64,000 nucleotides of DNA, taken from assembly GCF_003856525.1 (NCBI RefSeq), contig NZ_RJVQ01000004.1, positions 1 to 64,000 of the forward strand, read 5' to 3'. Below, piece after piece: positions 29,458-37,873 of this stretch. Under the pieces are notes generated by a model. The model had not been told where the DNA came from. It was given only the letters and a program-made list of their open reading frames with translations, and searched no databases. How positions within the stretch are numbered: the stretch's first letter is position 1; each line of letters begins with the position of its first letter. This stretch comes from Vibrio viridaestus (GTDB lineage: Bacteria > Pseudomonadota > Gammaproteobacteria > Enterobacterales > Vibrionaceae). The position numbers were made by a program, and so were the translations under genes.

Positions 29458-30267
29458 ATGATGTTTTCGTTAGCTGGCCTTTGGCAGCTTTCACCTTTAA
29501 CTGATCTTACGATTCCTCAGAACGACCTATCTTTTCCTGGACCTTTAAGTCAGTGTCTTCCTGATAATTTGTCTGAAGATGCTATTTCAGAACAAGAATG
29601 GCATCTCATGCATGATATTGAGGTTGATGAAGCTTTTTTGTCTTACCCCGCAATCGATCTCATCATTGAAGGGGTTGATTATTATGCTGAGGTTCGTCTG
29701 AACGGATTTGCTCTATTCGATTGTGATCAGAACCAGTCGGTATATCGAAAAGATATCTCTTCTCTGTTGAATCTTGGACGTAACCGTTTCGAAGTTTTAT
29801 TTCTAAATAATGATGAAGATGAGTTACTCATTGACGATGACTCGGATTCAGATGACGCCTGTTTGTTGGGAGATTTATCTTATCAACCTTACGATAAACG
29901 AATGGGGATATGGAAGGAGCCTTATCTACAATGTTTGAAGCATGTGAGATTGACACACATTTCGACTGAGCAGGTTTGGCACTATGGTGGTGGATGTGAG
30001 CTTTTAGTGAAATTGCATTTTGATTTACTCAAGGCCGGTCTTATTTCTGCGAGAGTTAAATTTGATGGCAGAACCTATTCGGTTCCTCTTGATATGATGA
30101 AGCGCGAATCCAGTGCGTTGTTTCAAATTGATGCCCCAGTTACTTGTGATGGCTGTAATGATTGTGCTGATTGTACCTATGAATTGGACATCGAACTCGA
30201 TGGACTAACTCATCAAATATTGTTACCACTATCGATTGAAAACCGAGTCAGTCATTTCCCTATATAA
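29458..30267 (+). CDS. GH2 sugar-binding-domain-like protein without catalytic domain
   Basis: The 269-aa protein resembles the N-terminal jelly-roll and linking region of family-2 glycoside hydrolases such as beta-mannosidases: LAGLWQLSPLTDL at the start, IEGVDYYAEVRLNGFALFDCD near 75-95, NLGRNRFEV near 108 and RMGIWKEPYLQC near 148-159. The (beta/alpha)8 barrel with the catalytic glutamates is missing and the frame stops cleanly, so it is not simply truncated by the window. An acidic stretch (about 119-136, many D/E) sits where a loop would be, and four cysteines spaced CX2CX2CX2C (C230, C233, C236, C239) lie near the end. It has no signal peptide. Function is unknown; a cytoplasmic sugar- or metal-binding role is only a guess. 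Confidence 0.7.
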   Translation: MMFSLAGLWQLSPLTDLTIPQNDLSFPGPLSQCLPDNLSEDAISEQEWHLMHDIEVDEAFLSYPAIDLIIEGVDYYAEVRLNGFALFDCDQNQSVYRKDISSLLNLGRNRFEVLFLNNDEDELLIDDDSDSDDACLLGDLSYQPYDKRMGIWKEPYLQCLKHVRLTHISTEQVWHYGGGCELLVKLHFDLLKAGLISARVKFDGRTYSVPLDMMKRESSALFQIDAPVTCDGCNDCADCTYELDIELDGLTHQILLPLSIENRVSHFPI

Positions 30268-30290
30268 AAAGGCGCCCAATGCGCCTTTTT
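30266..30290. terminator. bidirectional terminator between the GH2-like gene and the UspF-like gene
   Basis: AAAAAGGCGC, a 5-base loop and GCGCCTTTTT form a 10-bp stem flanked by A and T tracts between two convergent genes. Confidence 0.88.
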
Positions 30291-30299
30291 GCTGGTTTA

Positions 30300-30737
30300 T
30301 TAAACTTGAGGTTTAATTACCATAACATTAATTGGGGAGTTTTGTACCACTTTGGTGGCAACTGAACCTAACATCACTTTATCAATCTTAGAGCGCTTGT
30401 GGCTTGGCATGATAATCAGATCCGCTCCTAGTTTCTCAGCATAATCTAAAATTGTTGAGTAAGGTTTTCCTTCAGCCACATAAGTTTTGTAGATGATGTC
30501 CTCATCAATATTCTTTTCAGCAAATTCCTTGAGCTGTACTTTTACATCTTGCTTCATTTTCGCCGCGGCGTCTTTGGGAAAGTAGGTTGATACCATGGAC
30601 ATGTGAATGCCCGGGAGAACATTAAGTAGATGTAATTCCGCATTTGAATGTTTGGCGTGCCACACTGCAATTTGGACGGCTTTATCGGCAAAGCCTTGTT
30701 CATTTAAATCTACTGGTACCAGAATATGTTTATACAT
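30300..30737 (-). CDS. universal stress protein, UspF/UspG-like
   Basis: The 145-aa protein has the USP fold pattern (YKHILVPVD at the start, ADLIIMPSH near 105, LGSVATKVV near 123). The classic ATP-binding G-X2-G-X9-G-S motif is altered: the first two glycines are replaced by P111 and K114 while G124-S125 remain. E. coli UspF has a similar SH-containing variant, so UspF/G kinship is likely and nucleotide binding is uncertain. It is the last gene after the TAXI receptor and TRAP permease on the minus strand, an arrangement known from ectoine TRAP operons (teaD), where the USP modulates uptake. Confidence 0.85.
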   Translation of the reverse strand: MYKHILVPVDLNEQGFADKAVQIAVWHAKHSNAELHLLNVLPGIHMSMVSTYFPKDAAAKMKQDVKVQLKEFAEKNIDEDIIYKTYVAEGKPYSTILDYAEKLGADLIIMPSHKRSKIDKVMLGSVATKVVQNSPINVMVIKPQV

Positions 30738-30810
30738 GCCGTAACCTCAATCAGGAGTTTGGAAGTCTCGTTGTTAAGTTATGGGCTATAAAAGCCCACT
30801 TCAAATAAAG

Positions 30811-30836
30811 GTATACCTGAACTCAATCAGGTATAC
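30811..30836 (-). terminator. hairpin between the TRAP permease and the UspF-like gene
   Basis: GTATACCTGA and TCAGGTATAC form a perfect 10-bp stem around 6 bases. On the minus strand it is followed by CTTTATTT. It may partly stop transcription after the permease gene, setting a lower level for the USP, or stabilise the upstream mRNA. Confidence 0.55.
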
Positions 30837-30851
30837 ATGCTCCGCACTTTA

Positions 30852-33413
30852 TTATTTGGTTTTTTGTCTACGACGTTGATTCCAAGCCATTAGCAAGGTT
30901 AACAATAACGCAGGCAAAAAGACCCATTCTTTCATAGGGCGGTTTGTTTCGACGATAATGGAATCAATTTGCCAGTCAAAGTCGATACCTGCATTTTCTG
31001 CCGGACTACCAAATTCAACCATGTCTATGATCATCTTATTGTCATCTTGCCTTAACATCAGCCCCATCGATTGGATTCGTTGTTCTGCTGTTTTTGCTCT
31101 GTCATCAAAAGGTAGTTGAACCGTTTTCGTGACAGAATCGCCATCTAATGTTTCCCCTGAAACAACCAGATTGATGGATTCACCTTTTTTCAGGTTCTCA
31201 ACTTGTTGAGAAATCTCTGTACCTGGGTAGAGATCATGCTCAGGATAAACCATATCCCACCAGAACCCAGGGCGGAAGAAAGTAAAGGTCAGTACCAGTA
31301 ATAGGACTGTCTCCCACCATTTATTCTTAACAAACCACCACCCTTGAGTTGCTGCAGAGAACAGCAGCATGGCAACGATAGCTGAGAAAATAGTGAGGCC
31401 AAGGTGCCACCAGGTATCGATACCCATTAGTAACAATTGGGTATTGAAGACGAACATGAAAGGCAAGATCGCCGTTCGAATATCATAGGTAAAGCCTTGA
31501 ATACCAGTTCGAATTGGATCTGACTTTGCAATTGCTGCCGCCGCAAAAGCGGCAAGACCTACTGGTGGCGTATCGTCGGCTAGGATCCCAAAGTAGAATA
31601 CAAATAGGTGGACAGCGATGAGCGGAATGATGAGTCCATGCTGAGCGCCTAGTGTAACAATTACCGGTGCCATAAGTGTTGAAACGACAATATAGTTTGC
31701 GGTGGTAGGGAGTCCCATTCCCAACACGAGACTAATGACTGCGGTAAATATCAACATCATAATGACACTACCACCAGAGATAAACTCAACGAAATCAGTC
31801 ATCACAAGACCAACACCGGTAAGCGTTACGACACCAACTACTGTCCCCGCAGCTGCTGTGGCAACACCGATACCAATCATATTTCGTGCGCCAGAAGCCC
31901 AGCTTTCAGCTAGGTCGATTACGCCTAGTTTAAACTGTTCAGTGGCATCTTGGCTTTTATTAAATAGAGCCATTAATGGTCTTTGTGTGATCAGAATGAA
32001 CATCATAAAGACAGTAGCCCAAAACGCGGAAAGCCCCGGAGAGAATCGTTCTACCGTTAGACACCAAACAAGAACTAGGATAGGTAACAGGTAATGGACT
32101 CCTGATTTTACCGTTGGACCCGGTTCTGGTACTTCTTCGATTGACTCATCCATACCTGCGTGTTCTTTGTAGTTTGATGAAATCTTTACTAAGAGAACGT
32201 ACACAACTAATAGTGCGATTGTAACAATTGGGGTTGCTGCAGATCCAAAGACATCTTTTGTCCAACCCACACCATAGTAAACTGCAGCACTCAATACACA
32301 GAGCCCAAGTATGGTTCCAGTGAAAGACAGCAAGCTATGAATAAGCGTTGTCGTTTTTCTTCTTGGAAGACCAGTCATACCCGCTTTACATGCTTCTAAG
32401 TGAACAATATAGAGTAAGGCGATGTACGATATTAAAGCAGGAAGTATGGCTGCTTTTATGACCTCAACATAAGAAATCCCAACATATTCAACCATAAGGA
32501 ATGCTGCGGCACCCATGATGGGGGGAGTTAGCTGTCCATTCGTTGACGCGGCAACTTCAACAGCGCCTGCTTTGGTTCCGGGAAAACCAACACGCTTCAT
32601 TAAAGGAATCGTAAAGGTTCCGGTTGTTACAACGTTGGCAATAGATGAGCCAGATACCAGACCGGAAAGACCAGAGGCGACAACAGCGGCCTTAGCGGGA
32701 CCACCTCTCATGTGACCGAGAAGAGAAAATGCGACTTTAATAAAGTAAGCACCTGCTCCAGCCCTTTCCAGCATGGCACCAAATAACACAAACAAGAATA
32801 CGAAAGACGTTGATACCCCTAGCGCAACACCAAAAACACCTTCGGTTGTGAGCCATAGGTGTGACATGGCTTTATTCAAGCTCGCTCCCTTATGTGCTAT
32901 TACATCAGGCATATAAGGACCGCCAAAGGTATAGAGAAGAAACACTGCAGCAACGATCATCAATGGTGGACCAAGTGCTCTGCGAGTAGCTTCAAGAAGT
33001 AAAATCATACCCATTACAGCAACAACCACATCCAGTGTCGTTGGCGCGCCTGAGCGCTCTGCTAATTCAGCATAAAAAATGTATATATACGCAGCAGAAA
33101 AACTACCGAGTAACGCGAGTATCCAGTCGAATACTGGAATACGATCACGAGAAGAGTTTTTGAATGCTGGATAAGCGGTAAACGCTAGAAAAATAGCGAA
33201 AGCCAGATGTATTGATCGTGCTTCGGTATCATTTAATACCCCAAAATCGAAAATAAATGGTAACGGGGAGGCGTACCACAATTGAAATAGTGACCAACAG
33301 ACTGGTACAACCCATAACAGGCGGCCTGCAAAGCCATTTGGGTTGCGTGCTCCTGTATCAGACTGGGCCACCATATCCTGCACGTCTTGAGCGGGAGTAT
33401 TGTCCTGCGTCAT
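30852..33413 (-). CDS. TRAP transporter fused permease (DctQ-DctM, TAXI type)
   Basis: The 853-aa membrane protein is a fused small and large TRAP permease that works with a TAXI-family periplasmic receptor and is driven by an ion gradient. Hydrophobic segments fill residues about 25-720. The DctM core shows GSSIANVVTTGTFTIPLMKR near 255 and GLPTTANYIV near 575. A soluble region of about 100 residues near the C-terminus (about 730-830) resembles the DUF3394-type tail seen in some Vibrio TRAP proteins, with a final membrane segment and a basic end. It lies downstream of the TAXI gene, separated by a hairpin. The substrate is unknown; TAXI systems are linked to glutamate or other organic acids. 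Confidence 0.9.
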   Translation of the reverse strand: MTQDNTPAQDVQDMVAQSDTGARNPNGFAGRLLWVVPVCWSLFQLWYASPLPFIFDFGVLNDTEARSIHLAFAIFLAFTAYPAFKNSSRDRIPVFDWILALLGSFSAAYIYIFYAELAERSGAPTTLDVVVAVMGMILLLEATRRALGPPLMIVAAVFLLYTFGGPYMPDVIAHKGASLNKAMSHLWLTTEGVFGVALGVSTSFVFLFVLFGAMLERAGAGAYFIKVAFSLLGHMRGGPAKAAVVASGLSGLVSGSSIANVVTTGTFTIPLMKRVGFPGTKAGAVEVAASTNGQLTPPIMGAAAFLMVEYVGISYVEVIKAAILPALISYIALLYIVHLEACKAGMTGLPRRKTTTLIHSLLSFTGTILGLCVLSAAVYYGVGWTKDVFGSAATPIVTIALLVVYVLLVKISSNYKEHAGMDESIEEVPEPGPTVKSGVHYLLPILVLVWCLTVERFSPGLSAFWATVFMMFILITQRPLMALFNKSQDATEQFKLGVIDLAESWASGARNMIGIGVATAAAGTVVGVVTLTGVGLVMTDFVEFISGGSVIMMLIFTAVISLVLGMGLPTTANYIVVSTLMAPVIVTLGAQHGLIIPLIAVHLFVFYFGILADDTPPVGLAAFAAAAIAKSDPIRTGIQGFTYDIRTAILPFMFVFNTQLLLMGIDTWWHLGLTIFSAIVAMLLFSAATQGWWFVKNKWWETVLLLVLTFTFFRPGFWWDMVYPEHDLYPGTEISQQVENLKKGESINLVVSGETLDGDSVTKTVQLPFDDRAKTAEQRIQSMGLMLRQDDNKMIIDMVEFGSPAENAGIDFDWQIDSIIVETNRPMKEWVFLPALLLTLLMAWNQRRRQKTK

Positions 33414-33516
33414 GTACGTTTCCTCATGTAAATGGTCTATTAAATATAAAAGAAAAATTTTCTGAGTAGAAAATCCAAAGGCTATTCGTCTGAATTGACA
33501 ACCTAGCCTAAAGTAA

Positions 33517-33540
33517 ATAAGGAGGCTTTAGCCCCCTTAT
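33517..33540 (-). terminator. intercistronic hairpin between TAXI receptor and TRAP permease
   Basis: A stem of ten positions with one A-C mismatch and a 4-base TTTA loop lies about 28 bp after the TAXI stop. No strong T-run follows, so it is better read as an attenuator or mRNA 3'-end stabiliser. Such an element would let the periplasmic receptor be made in excess over the permease. Confidence 0.55.
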
Positions 33541-33568
33541 AAATGGTTATAAAATTGGTTGTGGGGAA

Positions 33569-34537
33569 TTATTTTATTAAACCAACTTCTTTATAGTATT
33601 TGATTGCGCCTGGATGAAGAGGAATGGAAAGACCAGCTTTAACCATGTCTTCTTTTTTCAGGTTAGCAAATGCTGGATGAAGTCGTTTGAACGTATCAAA
33701 GTTTTCAAAGACAGCTTTGGTTACGTTATAGACAACATCATCTGATACATCAGAGCTGGTTACTAGTGTTGCTGCTACACCAAAACTTTTAACGTCTTGA
33801 TCTGTGCCGCGATACATTCCAGCTGGAACATTGGTGTAAGTGTAATAAGGATTATCGCCAACGATTTTATCGATTTCTGGACCGGTTACTGGTACAAGTT
33901 TAGCATCGCAAGACGTTGTTGCTTCTTTGATTGAACCGTTTGGATGGCCAACCATATAGATGAACGCATCGATTTTGTTATCACACAATGCTTGAGAACG
34001 TTCTGACCCTTTTAGCTCTGAAGCTAATTTAAAGGTATCAAGATTCCATCCCATAGCGTCCATTACAACTTGCATAGTCGCTCTGTCGCCAGAACCCGGG
34101 TTACCAATATTGACACGCTTTCCAGCAAGATCTTTTACGCTATTGATACCAGAGTCAGTGCGTGCAATAACATTAAAGGGTTCGGTGTGAAGAGAGAATA
34201 CTGCACGAAGCTTTTTATATGGTCCTTGCTCAGCAAAGGCACTAGTGCCGTTGTATCCGTGATATTGCCAGTCTGACTGAACAATACCAAAGTCCAACTC
34301 GCCTGAGCGGATAGTATTTACGTTGTAGATTGAACCACCAGTAGACTCAACCGAACAGCGAATATCATGAGTTTTGCGTTCTTTATTGACTAATTTACAA
34401 ATCGCGCCACCTGTAGGGTAATAGACCCCAGTAACTGAACCTGTACCAATAGTAATAAATTCTTGAGCGTTAACCGCACCAGCACCACAAAGTGTCGCAG
34501 CGAATGCACTAACTGTTAATATTTTACTAAGTGCCAT
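33569..34537 (-). CDS. TAXI-family TRAP transporter solute receptor
   Basis: The 322-aa protein begins with a Sec signal peptide (about 1-24, cleaved after VNA) and continues as a mature receptor of the TAXI type: FITIGTGSVTGVYYPTGGAICKLVNK at the start, GKRVNIGNPGSGDR near 140 and PHGAIKYYKE-like HPGAIKYYKEVG at the end. It captures a substrate in the periplasm for the adjacent TRAP permease. Two cysteines in the N-terminal lobe may pair. It is the first gene of the transporter unit, with its promoter in the 343 bp towards argR. Confidence 0.92.
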   Translation of the reverse strand: MALSKILTVSAFAATLCGAGAVNAQEFITIGTGSVTGVYYPTGGAICKLVNKERKTHDIRCSVESTGGSIYNVNTIRSGELDFGIVQSDWQYHGYNGTSAFAEQGPYKKLRAVFSLHTEPFNVIARTDSGINSVKDLAGKRVNIGNPGSGDRATMQVVMDAMGWNLDTFKLASELKGSERSQALCDNKIDAFIYMVGHPNGSIKEATTSCDAKLVPVTGPEIDKIVGDNPYYTYTNVPAGMYRGTDQDVKSFGVAATLVTSSDVSDDVVYNVTKAVFENFDTFKRLHPAFANLKKEDMVKAGLSIPLHPGAIKYYKEVGLIK

Positions 34538-34802
34538 ATATTTCCCTTCCTTATGCTTGTCATAATCTTCAGGTTTGTATGAGACCTAAAAAGATTCCTC
34601 TTGTAGAAACGGCAGCTTACGCTAATTTCGGCGAAAGCGGCGGCATCATACCAGAAAAAACGGAGATAATTGCAAGTTAGTTTTAAATTGTAGCTGAATT
34701 ATCTAAAAGTGAGAAAATAATAAAATCCCAGTAATTATTGGAATTATATTCTTAATCAATGGGTTAAGGGTTTTGGACAAGGTGGAGTGAGTGAGTTAAA
34801 TA

Positions 34803-34818
34803 TGTGATATAAATCACG
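34803..34818. promoter_or_regulatory. candidate CRP-binding site
   Basis: TGTGA-TATAAA-TCACG matches the CRP consensus TGTGA-N6-TCACA at nine of ten core bases. It lies about 270 bp upstream of the TAXI start codon, farther than usual for direct activation, and overlaps the argR-side hairpin. Catabolite control of the transporter is possible but unproven. Confidence 0.45.
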
Positions 34819-34846
34819 AACAGTAGAATAAAATCTGTTCGTGATT
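34812..34846 (-). terminator. candidate argR terminator hairpin
   Basis: AATCACGAACAG and its exact complement CTGTTCGTGATT form a 12-bp stem around 11 bases, 35 bp after the argR stop. The T-run on the minus strand is poor, so termination efficiency is uncertain. Confidence 0.55.
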
Positions 34847-34881
34847 GATTGTCTGGTAAATCAAGCTAAACGTCAAAATGT

Positions 34882-35352
34882 TTAGCCTGCATATTCAAAC
34901 AGTTCACATACAGAATCGAAAAGTTGTTTTGTTGGTACTTCTAATGTCGGAGTGATGAAAATAGTATCATCTCCCGCAACAACACCAAGAATACCTTCCG
35001 ATTTACCCAATGAATCTAATAATCGAGCGATAAGCTGAGCTGCACCAGGACCTGTATGAATAACGACCAATGCATTGTTGTAGTCTATATCCAATACTAA
35101 CTCGCGTAGAGAGCTAGAGACCGTCGGTACGCCAAGTTCTGCTGGAAGACAATAAACCATTTCCATTTTTGCATTACGAGTTCTAACGGCACCAAATTTC
35201 GTGAGCATCCGAGAAACTTTGGACTGGTTGATGTTATCAAAACCTTCACTTTTTAAAGCGTCAACAATATCGCTTTGTGAGCCAAATCGTTCTTCTTTTA
35301 ATAGAGCTTTAAAAGCCCGGACTAAACTATCTTGCTTATCAATATTTCTCAT
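34882..35352 (-). CDS. argR: arginine repressor
   Basis: ArgR is a hexameric repressor of arginine biosynthesis genes that uses L-arginine as corepressor and also aids XerCD recombination at cer-type sites. The 156-aa protein equals the E. coli length. It has the N-terminal winged helix-turn-helix (about 1-75, with [17 protein letters not shown] and [19 protein letters not shown]) and the C-terminal arginine-binding domain with [16 protein letters not shown] and GDDTIFITP. It is divergent from mdh, as in enterobacteria, with ARG boxes in the shared upstream region suggesting autoregulation. Confidence 0.97.
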   Translation of the reverse strand: MRNIDKQDSLVRAFKALLKEERFGSQSDIVDALKSEGFDNINQSKVSRMLTKFGAVRTRNAKMEMVYCLPAELGVPTVSSSLRELVLDIDYNNALVVIHTGPGAAQLIARLLDSLGKSEGILGVVAGDDTIFITPTLEVPTKQLFDSVCELFEYAG

Positions 35353-35683
35353 AAAGGTGCCAGGTTATTAGTTGTACGCATTAATTGCATATTTTCGCAT
35401 AGTTATGCAGATATTGCCATTATTTGAGGAAAAAGTATTTGTAGGGTGATTAGGTGATTTAAGTTCTGTACATTTTATTTATTGATGATAAGGTATTGTT
35501 AAATATGGAAAAATGAAATTTAAAGTTGTATTAATGGTAGAGCCTTGACTATTCTTATAGTTGTCTATGAGATTCGTCTCAAAGCTTGAGTGATGTCATT
35601 GTAATCAACATATGATTCCGATAATTTAGTTGAATCAAATTACCCTACGACAAATATCTAAAAATACTCTCAAGGAGATAACC
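35353..35683. other. argR-mdh divergent intergenic region
   Basis: These 331 bp separate the divergent start codons. The argR-proximal part holds ARG boxes (35385-35421). The middle is AT-rich. The mdh-proximal end gives a good ribosome-binding site (AAGGAG before the ATG at 35684). An in-frame extension of mdh to 35630 passes through this region and is judged non-coding. Confidence 0.6.
35385..35421. promoter_or_regulatory. ARG boxes (ArgR operator) upstream of argR
   Basis: Two 18-bp half-operators lie in tandem: TTGCATATTTTCGCATAG (35385-35402) and TATGCAGATATTGCCATT (35404-35421). Their order and the central CAT-TTATGCA junction resemble the autoregulatory operator of E. coli argR as I remember it. 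They sit 33-69 bp upstream of the argR start codon, where binding would repress argR. Confidence 0.6.
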
Positions 35684-36619
35684 ATGAAAGTTGCTGTTAT
35701 TGGTGCCGCTGGTGGCATTGGTCAGGCGCTGGCGTTACTTTTAAAAAATAACCTGCCTGCAGGTTCGGATTTGGCATTATACGATATCGCGCCTGTGACC
35801 CCAGGGGTTGCTGCGGATTTAAGCCATATCCCAACACCTGTTTCCATTAAAGGCTATTGCGGTGAAGACCCAACACCAGCCTTAGAAGGAGCGGATGTCG
35901 TTTTAATCTCTGCTGGTGTGGCGCGCAAACCTGGTATGGATCGTTCAGATCTATTCAATATCAATGCTGGCATTATCAAAGGTTTGGCTGAGAAGATTGC
36001 AGTATCTTGCCCTAAAGCATGTGTTGGTATTATTACTAACCCTGTGAATACAACGGTTGCTATTGCTGCTGAAGTATTGAAAAAAGCAGGCGTGTATGAC
36101 AAAAATCGTTTGTTTGGTGTGACAACACTTGATGTCATCCGCTCTGAAACATTTATCTCTGAATTGAAAGGTAAAAAACCGTCTGAAGTTAAAGTTCCTG
36201 TCATTGGCGGACACTCTGGTGTGACTATCCTTCCATTGCTTTCTCAGGTTGCTGGCGTTTCTTTTACAGATGAAGAAGTTGCTGCGTTGACAGTTCGTAT
36301 CCAAAATGCAGGTACTGAAGTAGTAGAAGCAAAAGCGGGTGGCGGTAGTGCTACGCTGTCTATGGGACAGGCAGCAGCGCGTTTCGGTCTTGCTTTGGTT
36401 AAAGCTCTTCAAGGTGAAGCTGGTATCGTTGAATATGCTTATGTTGATGGTGATACTGGTCATGCTTCATTGTTTGCACAGCCAATTAAGCTGGGTAAAA
36501 ATGGTATCGAGGAAACATTACCAATTGGTGCGTTAAGCAAGTTCGAACAAGATGCGCTTGATAGTATGTTAGATACTTTAAAAGCGGATATTCAGAAAGG
36601 CGTTGAGTTCGTTAAGTAA
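35684..36619 (+). CDS. mdh: malate dehydrogenase
   Basis: Mdh interconverts malate and oxaloacetate with NAD+ in the TCA cycle. I use the ATG at 35684, preceded by AAGGAG, giving 311 aa as in E. coli (312) and an N-terminal Rossmann motif [14 protein letters not shown] at residues 7-20. The frame is open back to 35630 but that extension is not conserved in the family. Substrate-binding [11 protein letters not shown] near 80 and the catalytic histidine in [13 protein letters not shown] (about 177) are present. It ends at a strong terminator. Confidence 0.98.
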   Translation: MKVAVIGAAGGIGQALALLLKNNLPAGSDLALYDIAPVTPGVAADLSHIPTPVSIKGYCGEDPTPALEGADVVLISAGVARKPGMDRSDLFNINAGIIKGLAEKIAVSCPKACVGIITNPVNTTVAIAAEVLKKAGVYDKNRLFGVTTLDVIRSETFISELKGKKPSEVKVPVIGGHSGVTILPLLSQVAGVSFTDEEVAALTVRIQNAGTEVVEAKAGGGSATLSMGQAAARFGLALVKALQGEAGIVEYAYVDGDTGHASLFAQPIKLGKNGIEETLPIGALSKFEQDALDSMLDTLKADIQKGVEFVK

Positions 36620-36641
36620 TTCTTTCGCTGGCTGAAAAATG

Positions 36642-36670
36642 AAAGGTGGGTTGTTGAACCCACCTTTTTT
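36642..36670 (+). terminator. rho-independent terminator of mdh
   Basis: AAAGGTGGGTT, a GTTG loop and AACCCACCTTT followed by more T form a strong terminator 23 bp after the mdh stop. The A-tract on the other side may let it also serve ispB on the minus strand. Confidence 0.9.
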
Positions 36671-36689
36671 ATTGGTAATCAGTCTGTGG

Positions 36690-37661
36690 CTATTTATTTC
36701 GATCCACAGCAAGGTGGGCGAGTGTTACTAGTGCATCTTTATATTCGCCTTCTGGAAGAACGTCTAGCTCTCTTATGGCTTTTTCTGCTTCTTCATTCGC
36801 TTTTGCTTTTGTGTATTCGAGAGATCCGGTTTGCTCCATAATAGATAGAATCTCATCTAAATGATCCATACCGTTCGCTTTCTCTATAGCTTCACGAATT
36901 CTAGCGGCCTGCTGTTCCGTGCCTTTTTGCATTGCGTATAAAAGAGGTAGGGTTGGTTTTCCTTCTGCCAGATCATCGCCGACATTTTTGCCCATTTCTT
37001 TACCATCAGCAGTGTAGTCCATTACATCATCAATCAGTTGGAATGCAGTACCTAGGTAACGACCATAATTTTGCATTGCCAATTCGATTTTTTCAGGTGC
37101 TTCAGCCAAAATAGCGCCAACTTGAGTTGCTGCCTCAAAAAGTCTTGCTGTTTTTGAATAAATCACCTGCATATAGCTTTCTTCGGTTGTATTGGGATCG
37201 TTACAGTTCATTAGCTGCTGAACTTCACCCTCGGCGATAACGTTTACCGATTCACTCATCAAATCAAGAATGCGTAATGACCCCAACTGAGTCATCATTT
37301 GGAATGAGCGAGTATAGATATAGTCACCCACTAATACACTGGCTGCGTTACCGAATGTTGCGTTTGCTGTTGCTTTTCCTCGTCGCAGGTCAGATTCGTC
37401 GACAACGTCATCATGCAAGAGTGTAGCTGTGTGAATAAATTCAATAAAAGCGGCTGCTTTAGTGTGTTTATCTCCGTCATATCCCAAAGCTCGGGCTGAT
37501 AATACGGCCAGTAGAGGGCGTAAGCGTTTGCCACCTCCACTGACTATATAGAAGCCGAGCTGGTTAATAAGGGAAACTTCTGAGTTGAGTTGGGCAAGAA
37601 TTGTTTCGTTGACTTTTGCCATGTCGTCGGCAGTAAGCGCTTGGATAGCATTAAAATCCAT
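36690..37661 (-). CDS. ispB: octaprenyl diphosphate synthase
   Basis: IspB elongates farnesyl diphosphate with isopentenyl diphosphate to make the ubiquinone and menaquinone side chain. The 323-aa protein equals the E. coli length and has both aspartate-rich motifs: LLHDDVVDESDLRRG (about 83-97) and FQLIDDVMDYTADG (about 207-220). GGGKRLRPLL near residue 44 is the diphosphate-binding region. It is divergent from rplU, with 272 bp between the starts, the same arrangement as in E. coli. Confidence 0.97.
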   Translation of the reverse strand: MDFNAIQALTADDMAKVNETILAQLNSEVSLINQLGFYIVSGGGKRLRPLLAVLSARALGYDGDKHTKAAAFIEFIHTATLLHDDVVDESDLRRGKATANATFGNAASVLVGDYIYTRSFQMMTQLGSLRILDLMSESVNVIAEGEVQQLMNCNDPNTTEESYMQVIYSKTARLFEAATQVGAILAEAPEKIELAMQNYGRYLGTAFQLIDDVMDYTADGKEMGKNVGDDLAEGKPTLPLLYAMQKGTEQQAARIREAIEKANGMDHLDEILSIMEQTGSLEYTKAKANEEAEKAIRELDVLPEGEYKDALVTLAHLAVDRNK

Positions 37662-37818
37662 TATAAATCCGGCTAAAGTTAGTACTGATAAGGACCAACT
37701 GTCCTCACTATATGGTGAATAATATACTAAAAAATATTGATTAATACATGACTTAAAGGCATGATCGCGGCACTTTTAGTTGGCGATTAGCTTTTCGCCA
37801 ATTTTTTCAAAATATGGC

Positions 37819-37847
37819 TTGTCATAGACGCGTTGTTCGAGTAGAAT
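37819..37847 (+). promoter_or_regulatory. probable promoter of rplU-rpmA
   Basis: A -35 TTGTCA (37819-37824) and a -10 TAGAAT (37842-37847) are spaced 17 bp, followed by a GC-rich discriminator (CTGCGCCC). This is the usual form of a growth-rate and ppGpp-controlled ribosomal protein promoter. It predicts a leader of about 80 nt before the rplU ATG. Confidence 0.65.
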
Positions 37848-37873
37848 CTGCGCCCTATTGATGATTAGTTTAG

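Larger units (their letters stand above)
34538..34881. other. intergenic region between the TAXI gene and argR
   Basis: The 343 bp hold no convincing ORF. They must carry the TAXI promoter and the end of the argR transcript. Two elements are visible and listed separately: a CRP-like dyad at 34803-34818 and an inverted repeat at 34812-34846. The stretch from about 34670 to 34760 is very AT-rich. Confidence 0.5.

Noticed and set aside
29458-30267. Truncated beta-mannosidase pseudogene
   Set aside because: The frame is intact, ends at a strong terminator, and no downstream remnant of the catalytic barrel exists before the convergent gene. A genuine short protein is more likely.
31702-32094. A 130-codon plus-strand frame inside the TRAP permease
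   Set aside because: It is antisense to a long conserved membrane protein, and its composition follows from the complementary hydrophobic codons.
35630-35683. Longer start for mdh
   Set aside because: The added 18 residues would precede the Rossmann motif by more than in any Mdh I know, while AAGGAG precedes the ATG at 35684.
35951-36463. A 170-codon minus-strand frame inside mdh
   Set aside because: It is antisense to the conserved Mdh reading frame. The translation is rich in Asn, Thr, Cys and Phe and resembles no protein.
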